From Alisma plantago-aquatica (Eukaryota > Streptophyta > Magnoliopsida > Alismatales > Alismataceae): a stretch of 64,000 nt of DNA. The position numbers and the translations under genes were made by a program. Below are positions 55,478-64,000 of this stretch, piece by piece (positions within the stretch are counted from its first letter, which is position 1; every line of letters begins with the position of its first letter). Location of the stretch: the NCBI GenBank assembly GCA_963693085.1, contig OY856411.1, forward strand, positions 1,351,471,550-1,351,535,549. Direction: 5' to 3'. Under the pieces are notes generated by a model. It was given only the letters and a program-made list of their open reading frames with translations, did not search any database and was not told where the DNA came from.

Positions 55478-58400
55478 TAGGAATTTTGCCCTCAAAATTC
55501 TACCAAGCATACAAACAATTCAGTCTAAAACTCTTCCATGTCCATCATTGGCTCCCATGTGGCCTCATCCTCGCCATGGTGCTTCCAAAGAACCTTTATC
55601 ATCTTATATTCTTACATCTGAGTTCTCTCTCACCTTGGTATCTCGCACCCTCGCAGGTGACTTTGGATATTTCAGCCTCCCTAGAAGCTCAATATGTTCA
55701 TGGCTTAGCACATGGTTCGGGTACATCGCATAGAGCTCTAGATCAAACTCATGAAACACATCATACATCATGTTATCCTGAGGGGTAAGGCTAAACATAA
55801 GCATCTCCACCAATCCATCCCAAATGGACCCATGTATCAGGGACTCATCTTTCTCAGCCATAGCTCAGAGGGGTCGGGTTTTCATAACACATATTCTCTC
55901 AGTCTGCTTTGCATCAGCTCACAACTCATGTCGCCCCTGGGCTTTCTCAGCCATCACATGATCAAAGTGACTTCATCCGCACACATTGTGGTCTCTCTGA
56001 CCTTCACAAGGTCCTTTCACCAACATCATCCTAATGAAGCGGTGACCGACACGGCCCCCCTTACAGAGCTTCTTACATCCCGATACTGGCTATGGTGGCT
56101 ACCATCACAAGCAAACTCTCTTAGGGTAGAGACCGCTCCCATGTATCACCCTGAATGAGCACACATGCTCTGGATCATACTTGATTGTCTATCTGTCAGG
56201 GGTGATATGTTGTACTCAACTTCAATCTAACATCAAGTTCTTCTTGTACCTACTTCCACAACATGGAAGTGAACTTGAGGTCATACTCATGATATCAAAC
56301 TCAGATCATAGTGTATATGAACTATATCTCTCTCATATATAGTTTAACCAGATCTATCACACTGATAATGCTCTCTCTCTTAGGCAAGGGATTAGGTCAA
56401 CTTGGTAAGGCGGTCTACCATAACCCATATTGCATCATGACCTCTCTTAGTCCAGGGGAGACTCACCACAACATCCATGGTGATCCACTCACATTCCCTC
56501 TCAGGGACTCTTCATTCTCTGTAGCAACTCGTTGGGTTACTGGTGTTCGTCCTTCACCCACTGGCATGCATGGCGACAAGCCACATGCAACTCTATCTAC
56601 TTCTTTATCTCAGGTATTCAAAGCACTACTACAAACTTTAATCATCTTAGTAGTACCATGGTGTACAATGTACTTAAAATCATGAGCCTCTACTTGTCAT
56701 GATTCCTCAAGGTTTACTCCTCAGAACCCTAAAACACTCCAGTAGTGGGTTTCACCACCTTCCCTTTCCTGAGAGGTGTATATGGGGTTCTTACAACCAT
56801 CCTTCTATCTCATCAAGCTTTGGGTCGGCTAAACTGAGTAACCACCAACTTGATCAATGGGTCTGGTTGTATCTGGGTGATAGCCATACCGGTCTCATAT
56901 TCTAATGATCGTAGGGTTCACCTAGAAACCTCTTCCAGTCTCTCCACTGGCTATGTCTCGAGTAAGAGTATCTGTTACCACATTAGCTTCCTTATGTTCT
57001 AGGTGATGGTGAAAACATAGCCCTTTATATATATTCCACTCAACATCCTCATCATTAGGATAGGTCAACTGAGTCAAGAAAACTTCAAACTCATCATCTA
57101 GATTATCAAACTCCAACTCATAAATTCCATACTGCTCTTGATAACAACGTCCTCGTATGATGACTACCTTAGCTCTCTTTGTATCCATCCATTTAATGTA
57201 CTCTCCAAAAGGTATGATACTTTCTTTATCCTCAAACATCGTAGCAATGTTTCAACTCACATTATCTTCATCCTTAGTGTATGAGATGCATTTTTCCCTA
57301 TCTCTCACACCCATAACAAGAGGAAATAAGCATTTGGCTAAAGTCCAAATACATAGTTCATCTCGTTCCAAGAGTAGACATGGTACATCACACCTCACCA
57401 GTACACTTTCCAATCTAAGTTGAAACGTGCATCACATGTCTCCACATCATGAAAATCTCAATTTTAGGTTTACGTCCATTGAAAACTATTCCCAAGCACT
57501 CTTGGGTCTATATACTACTCATATATACATAATCCTTAGTCCTTTCCTCAAGGTCTCTAGGGTGTCGGTACTTTTGGGGTCATTCCTCTTCCCTTATGCA
57601 TCCAAGGAGTGCCTACCTCATTTGCCCTTTGGGTCTCATAAACTCATAAAGGTGATCAATCTCCTAGACCATGGTCCTCGAACAAAGATAGTTGTTACCT
57701 CCTAACCCTATGGTCTTGTACAACTAGGGAAATAGAAAACTCCTACTCCCATCAGTCTTATCCCCACCCAACCTTAGTATAGACTTAGGATTCTATCATG
57801 GTACATCTTAAACTTGAACCCTTACTCAAAACCCCATCATCTCTATGGGCATACGTGGTCAAACTTACATTATTTCATAGGGATCATGGTGACCTACCTT
57901 CCTTGGTATGGCCCCATACAAGTACCTCCATGGCAACCTATCCTCATGCCCCTTAGAGATGGTCACACATGGGCGTATAGATTCATGCTCAAACTGTGTG
58001 TTCTCCACTTAGATCATCAAGCTCCTATGAAAGACCTCTTTAGGCTACCTCAAACCTAAACAAAAGATGATACTCACCCTACATAAGGGTCCTTCCCTAG
58101 GATGGGAGAAAACTATCTCTTGATAGCAACAAAGGTCACGAACATCCTTACATCCAGGGTTTGCACTATCATGTGCATACTTATCCCTATCATGCTACTC
58201 CAGCACATAGCTAGCAAGAAGACAACCCACTAAGCCACTTTGGGTTCCTTGTTACATCATACTTGTTCCTTATTCCTTCACATTAGACCAATATGATACA
58301 TGCATATGTCACCAACCTACGTGTGAGGGGTTCATCAAACCTATACCTTAGTCTAAGGGGTTTCCTTTCCTCTACACATGAGGGGGTGCCATGCTCAAAT

Positions 58401-59857
58401 CTATAGGAACTCAAACATCTTTGTGAGCATTATGTGTACCATGAACCGAACCCATACCAGATAGGGCATATACATCCTAACACTCCTCCACGTGAACAAC
58501 CTTTAGAGTCTTACACCAAGAAACCCAACTGGGTGTGAGGCCTCACAACTTGCTATCATACCACACCTCTTTAGGTCTGGTTCCTCTAAAGGCATTCAAG
58601 GTACGATAAGCCTCTAAAGATCATGCATGAGGCAACCACATCTATATACTCAGTGTTGTCCAAACCAGGTCATATCATACCCAACTTCTCATGATTCCTC
58701 ATGTCTCTTAGTCTAGGTCGCCAACCTTCCTCATCGAGTCTTTCTCACTCTCTAGAGTTAACCCTACAACCAATCTTACAATTGGAGGTTCTCTCTTAGA
58801 ATATGGATCAAGCTCTTAAGGATACTCGTCTATCCCTACTTGGGTGAACGTACTATCAAAACTTATATCCGACTAAGGCTATCCAAAGCTCTGCATATCT
58901 AGCTCATACACTATCAGGCATAACCCTTCTGGCTTAGGCCTAAAACTTGCTACCAGCCTTGTTGTTACTCACTTGTTATGTAGGTGCATGCCTCTTATCT
59001 CCTCATGTATTCCTTTTAGGATTCCTATATGGTCTCCTCTAGCCTTCTCAATGAGGGAGCTATCCTTCGCCCTAACTGGTATGACCCACCCAAGGTTGGG
59101 TCACCAAAAGGCACTAGGGTCAACAACCACCCATGGTTCACGTTCCTCATAGGTACTCAAAACTTTTACGTAAAGCATGCATGTCAAACCCACGTACATA
59201 CATGCATGGTCAACTATGATATCCAACTCATCATGTCATCTCTCTCTAACAACCCCTTAGGGTTTAGGGTTAGCATCATCTGTAAAAGATGTGCCAGGTA
59301 TCTACCTCTTCCTAGAGGCCTCTGCCTCCAAGGCTAACTCTCTCCTCATCCTCCTACAACAAGATCTAACCTCAAAGATAACTTGAGGGAGCAACAACAC
59401 ATGCCATGCAACCTAAACATGTAACTAATATTTATTTTACACTTAAACTATTAAAACTTATGTCCATGACATCTTATTTACATGCTTTTTATTATTTTGG
59501 TGGAGGATTCCTTAATCCTTGTCATACTTACCCTGACTTCAAGAGGGGTGGGGAAGAGAGAGAAAAACCCTAAACCCTAGAACCTTACTTGGATTAGGGT
59601 AAAGAAGGGAAGAAGATAAATGAGAGAGTCCTAAAGGTATCTTACTTCGAGTCAGAACCTCTGACTTTGGCAAGGCAGTCACACTGCATCTGGGAGTCCT
59701 CATGACTGACTAGCGGGGTGGAGGAAAATATTGCCAGCCCCCGGACTATGATCCTTTTCTAGACACCTCTGTCATCAGAAAATCTTATAATAATTCCATT
59801 GGTTCTACAAAGTTTGTAAAATTTAATAATTATTAGGGATTAAATGAGAAACCATTG
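55478..59857 (-). pseudogene. pol: Decayed chromovirus pol with chromodomain
   Basis: Minus-strand reading in several frames. Chromodomain-type C-terminus at 55,540-55,790 has VFHEFDLELYAMYPNHVL, RDTKVRE and, in the next frame, KVLWKHHGEDEATWEPMMD. Integrase piece at about 56,400-56,520 has EWITMDVVVSLPWTKRGHDA and MVDRLTKLT; CQWVKDEHQ lies near 56,550. End of RNase H at about 56,940-56,990 has EHKEANVVTDTLTRDIASGE. Upstream (57.3-59.8 kb) RT and Gag could not be read with confidence. Plus-strand readings here are antisense shadows. The chromodomain places the element among chromoviruses (Tekay/Del-like by its long LTRs). Confidence 0.8.
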
Positions 59858-59869
59858 GCTCTGATACCA
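59858..59869 (-). promoter_or_regulatory. tRNA-iMet primer-binding site, outer chromovirus
   Basis: Plus strand GCTCTGATACCA, the exact complement of TGGTATCAGAGC, two bases from the LTR. Confidence 0.93.
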
Positions 59870-59871
59870 AA

Positions 59872-62740
59872 TTTAATGACCCCGCTCCCCGGTAACCCCC
59901 AATCAAGGGAGACTAAGAGGTCAGAGGCATTATCCCAAAATTCAAGATTAATGGTTTGACTATTTAATCAAAAATAATTATCAAATTCTACTAATACTAA
60001 ACTGGAAAGCTGGAATAAAATTAAAAAAATTCATACCTTGTAAACTTAGGGTCTAAGACTTCTATATGTAAATGAAATCTATCTATCTAATCCTCCTTTG
60101 GATTAGTTAACTTTGTCTTCACAGATTTCGTTTTACTATTTGTCTAATTTCAACTAATACCTAAAATGCCGACAAATAAAACACCAGTCAGTATATTACT
60201 ATACTGGTATGTGGGGTCAAACACAACATCACAAATAGTCTCTAACAACATAAACATAGAAAATAGTTGATTACAAGCCAAATTACGTTTTCCATGTAAC
60301 TTCTCAACTGCTTTTACTCAAACCCTGGATTACCCTCTCTTAGGGTTTAGTCCTTGCAAGGGACATAAGTACACCTTCTCCCTTCTGAGCTTGGTGCCTG
60401 GGGTCACCTCTCGGGTGCCCAATGGTCTTCCCTCTGGGGATTGACCAACTCAGACCTTCCCTCTGGGGCTTGGTCTTGCATCATACATCGAATATAGTAT
60501 GTAGGTTCGAGAAATCACACTTATACTTAATTGTTATACACATAGTCACTTTATGGGATTGTGGAATTGAAACAATCAACGATTTAGGTTTCATAGCAAT
60601 CACAAACTTTGTGAAAATGATGTGAATCATAAAGAGGTTATTCATAATTTAACCACATACCTGTTCAGTAATAGAAAATCCAACCAATAATTAGTTCAAG
60701 CAAGAAGTTCAATCCACACAAGCAAGAATCCTGAAAAGCACATGTACTCTATTTACTACAAACTTTATCAACATTCTATCTATTCGACTTGAACTCACTT
60801 CCTAGGGTTTCCTACTTATTTTTAGGTTTTCATTATGGTTCATCTTTATCATTGTCACTATAAAACCTAAAACAACAAAATTACTTACAAACCCTAACTA
60901 GATTGTTAAAATCCTTCCTAATAGGCTTGGGATCAATGCAAAATTATATTATTATAAGGAATCTCAAATTAATCATATTAATCACCTTTTACCCTAAATT
61001 AGGGTTTCTATATGCATTACAAATTATTCATATGTATAAACCTAGGGCAAGCATATTATCAACTAAATCAGATTCAACTCTTACTTTTCCTCTCAACAGG
61101 TTACTATAACTCGAAATAACCTATTTAAGACCTTAGATCTGATTTCCAAACATAATTAGGGTTTTAATCAAGATTTAATGCATAACATGATCAACTTATA
61201 GCACTTTTGGAACCTCAGTCAAATTCAAGCTATAAAAGTATTTTTATTAAATTCCTCACATTCTCTTGATCAATTTTCATATATAACTTATTGCAATCAG
61301 AGTTACCAATATTTAGTTATGATTTTTGCAAAGAAAAATATTTCTTGAATTTTTGAGCAGAGAGAAGCTATTTATCGGAAATTCCAAAAATTCTCGGCCG
61401 CTGGATCAGTACTCCGCTGGACCACACGGGATCGGACGGCTTGCGGTGCATGCATCCATCGAAATGTTCGCATGTGATGGAAACCCTGAGCCATGGATCT
61501 CTCCTCGGAATCCATGGTGGTCTACAATCAAACGGTGGCTACTGCTCCTCTTCCTTCTTCCTCAACCACTCAGCCCGTCATGGCGCCGTAGCAGTGTCCT
61601 CACTACAACGCGATCGAGAGAGAGAGAGTGTGTGTTAGGGATCAAGAAGGAGCAGGTTAGGTTCGTAGGGTTGTGGGGAGTTTAGAGGTGGTCCTATTTA
61701 TAGGATTGGGGTTTAGTTAGGGTTCTCCAACCCACCACCGTTCACGCCTTCAGGCAAATTGGGTGTTTCCTAGAACAACCACGAAACCTAGCAAAACCTA
61801 GGTCCGTTTTGTGCGGAATTGTCTCCCAAATCCATCTAGGACACTTCCTTTCGTGCACACACTACTAAGTCTCACAGAATCTGGAGTCTAAGATCGGTCA
61901 CCATCCTCCTCTACTCCCACTGGAACTGGATCTGTGCAATCCCTATGCACTGTCGAATGCCAGATCAATAGCCCACAATGCACGCTCAAATCCTTTACCA
62001 CATCAAATTATGTGTGACATTTAATGTATTCCATTCACTTTAGGAATACTTATAAAAAATCATATCTCCCAAACCACATATCCAATTAATACCAGATTTT
62101 AAGGGAAAGTCCATGATGACTTAAACTACTTGTGTACTAAGTTTGGGACTCAAAATGAAAAGTATGACATACATTTCTTTATATGCAAGTCATTACTTAT
62201 TAAGGCATATTTTATGCATATTTTCTCTCTCCTATTCCTTTATTCTCTTTATTTGGATCCCTTGTATCCCAAGAAACCATGTGGAGTCAAAATCTCATTC
62301 ATAATGATTCCATTATCCATATTTCCACATATTTCTTATATTTTCATCATTATCTCAACTTTCCTTCTTAATAATGCTTTATTTGATTTTATCTCTTTCT
62401 TCTCCTATTATCTTTGCAACTTGGACTCCTTAGAACCCAAGAAATCCTAAAGATACGAAATCCATCCTTGAAGGATAATTCTTAGCCTTCTAGATGCTTC
62501 CACATCTTTCTTTTCTCATTATCTTAGTTATTCCTTTATTAATTGATTCCTTTTCCTTTTTATTTCCTTTTTCTTGTTATTGGGCCCAATATCTAACAAG
62601 GCCCACGAAATCAAAAATACAAGGCTATTTTTCATAGGAATCCATTTAAGGCACATAAAGCACACAATTACACAGTCATACATTTATTGGGGAAATTGCA
62701 TTTCCAACCAAAAGAACCCAAAAAAATTGGGGTTGTAACA
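59872..62740 (-). repeat. 5' LTR of the outer chromovirus (2,869 bp)
   Basis: Uninterrupted copy of the split LTR, ending ATTGGGGTTGTAACA at 62,740. TATA box CCTATAAATAGG on the minus strand at 61,693-61,704. A CCTAAA/TTAGGG-rich zone lies at 60,790-61,160. No inverted-repeat cluster near the promoter, in contrast to the other families here. Confidence 0.93.
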
Positions 62741-62745
62741 AGATC

Positions 62746-63819
62746 TCATCCTTGTTGGTTTATTATTTTAATGATTTGAGTTAAATTTAGTCTTTTATTA
62801 CTAATCAAAATGAATATTAGGGAACTTGCAATGTTTTTGAATTTTGGTTCCTATGAGGAACATTTGTCATAAGTTGAATCACATTTTATCTTTTTGTTTG
62901 GAAGTATTTGAGGATAATATGAATAATGTAATGCTTCGAGTTTAAGTTATAATGTGATAGTACAACAAAGACTAGGAATATCCATAGTACCTTTTAATAT
63001 TATACACAAATAATGTTATTTTAATTGGTGACACATGATATCTAGTGGTTTAATATATTTGGTTTTATGGATCAGTGGTCTAGGATCACAACTATATGAG
63101 GTTGTACATGATGCTGATATAAGATAAAGCCTAGAAAAGGTGATTAATTAGTGTTCCATTTAGTATTTGTAGCGATAATAATGGTTGTATCATAAGACGG
63201 TGACTATGAGTACCCTGGGGCTTATCTAGATAAGAGCATCATGGCAATATGTACAAAGTTAATGAGATATGTTAAAAAAAGTAATGTTAATTTAGTGATC
63301 CACCAAGATTAATGAGCACTTGGTTGCAATAAGATCTTAGGAGAAATGAGCACTCTGGTACAAGTTTATGTGGAGAAATCACTTTTCTCAATCGCTAATT
63401 ATAAATAACAAGGTCAGTCTAATGAAAATGAATCATGAGATAATATATAATGCAAAAAAATTAATGGTTAGGAAATTTATGTGCAATAAGTCTACAAGGA
63501 ATAATCTTTCACAATATTCTAAAAACAGTATCTTAGTTCCTCAACAGAAAGGATAAACTATATTTTCCATCGAGGTGATAGGAAATTTGTCGACTCATCA
63601 TTTGATGGTTAATGGTTCTTACCACCTGTGAAATAATCAGGACCCCAAGATCCTAACCACATTGAAATGTCATTTTATAACCTAAGTATATCATATGGTC
63701 AAAAAATAAGAGAAGGACTTAAGTATAGAATGCATACAATTTACTTAGGATCCTAAATGTGTTTATATGAAATGATAGACCTTTCTTGGAGGTTTTGAGA
63801 CTAAGTTTGAGAGTGGAGG
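62746..63819. other. AT-rich flank, nothing recognised; ends in a purine tract
   Basis: Continuation of 37,976-39,352 before the outer insertion. No coding frame I can identify. The last bases GAGAGTGGAGG (63,809-63,819) look like a polypurine tract for the LTR that follows. Confidence 0.45.
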
Positions 63820-64000
63820 TGTAAGACCCCTAACCTAGCTTAGTGATTTATTATGTTTACTTTGCATAATAAGTTGCTTAAACCTTAATCTAATCTCTTG
63901 AGATGCCTTAATAACGTGTGACAATTTTATGTTTTCAGTTTGGTCCTATGTGATTTATGTTTGAGCTAGTTATGTTTGTTTTGGACCAAGTTGCAATTTA
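63820..64000 (+). repeat. Start of a further LTR (3' LTR, plus strand), cut by the window
   Basis: TGTAAGACCCCTAACC follows a purine-rich tract, like the TGTAACGACCCC edges of the chromovirus LTRs but in the opposite orientation. Only 181 bp visible. Confidence 0.5.

Larger units (their letters stand above)
39358..62740 (-). mobile_element. Outer chromovirus (Ty3/gypsy), split by a nested Athila element
   Basis: 23.4 kb as it stands, about 10.1 kb without the nested insertion. Two LTRs of about 2.8 kb, tRNA-iMet primer site (59,858-59,869), polypurine tract (55,464-55,477) and a perfect TSD. The 4.4-kb internal region is badly decayed but shows RNase H, integrase and chromodomain in chromovirus order. 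LTRs differ visibly at several percent of sites, so it predates the nested element. Confidence 0.9.

Noticed and set aside
55266..55788. Plus-strand frames of 155 and 100 aa
   Set aside because: Antisense to the chromodomain region of the decayed chromovirus and overlapping its LTR end.
62746..63819. Host gene in the right flank
   Set aside because: No exon-like frame or motif; ends in a purine tract followed by an LTR edge, so more likely element sequence.

Overview
The window is TE-rich nuclear DNA from a flowering plant. Every recognisable coding sequence belongs to an LTR retrotransposon. Evidence: plant Ty1/copia SIRE-type and Ty3/gypsy Athila-type and chromovirus proteins, tRNA-iMet and tRNA-Asp primer-binding sites, target-site duplications (TSDs), and a Cassandra element carrying 5S rRNA sequence. 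I see no host gene, tRNA gene, rRNA gene unit or CRISPR. The species cannot be named from the sequence.

Layout. 1-4.4 kb: decayed chromovirus (minus), internal tail plus LTR. 4.4-20.3 kb: an old minus-strand SIRE/copia element (pol remnant 16.7-19.7 kb, spacer, TATA at 13,991, accessory ORF 6,749-4.4 kb). It is interrupted by a solo LTR (5,005-6,598, TSD GAGGA), a very young gag-only SIRE element (6,779-13,878, TSD GAGGT) and a 2.2-kb solo LTR (14,192-16,411). 20.3-23.2 kb: decayed gypsy element B (minus), whose 5' LTR resumes at 32.7-34.3 kb. 23.4-32.7 kb: Athila-type element A (minus): gag-protease, no RT or integrase, an ATHILA ORF-1-like third ORF, two LTRs. 34.3-37.1 kb: LTR fragments. 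37.1-38.0 kb: rearranged Cassandra. 39,358-62,740: a chromovirus (TSD AGATC) split by a young complete Athila-type element at 41,853-55,129 (TSD ATTAT). 63,820: start of another LTR.

The most unusual signal crosses family boundaries. Six LTR families here carry, in the LTR (or, for the old SIRE, its spacer), a cluster of short family-specific inverted repeats: TCGGCCGAGTT/AACTCGGCCGA (young SIRE), GTCGAT-N3-ATCGAC (A), AAACGGTC-N4-GACCGTTT (inner Athila), AACCGATCGGTT (solo LTR), GGTCGA-N7-TCGACC (old SIRE), AACTAGTT-like (B). Where the promoter can be located, the cluster lies just upstream of a TATA box. In four elements a cluster also occurs inside the element, after gag or pol, with its own TATA box; in two of them a recognisable accessory ORF starts downstream. 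The outer chromovirus has a good TATA box but no cluster. I infer a recurrent hairpin-cluster promoter module used twice per element: once in the LTR and once for the 3' accessory ORF.

Age order by eye: the inner Athila and the gag-only SIRE are young (LTR pairs differ at well under 1% of sites); the outer chromovirus is older; element A, B, the SIRE pol and the 5' chromovirus are old. In element A and the inner Athila, gag/pol decay is by in-frame stop codons, mostly at former Gln codons, with no frameshift, as expected for deamination of methylated cytosine in silenced copies.
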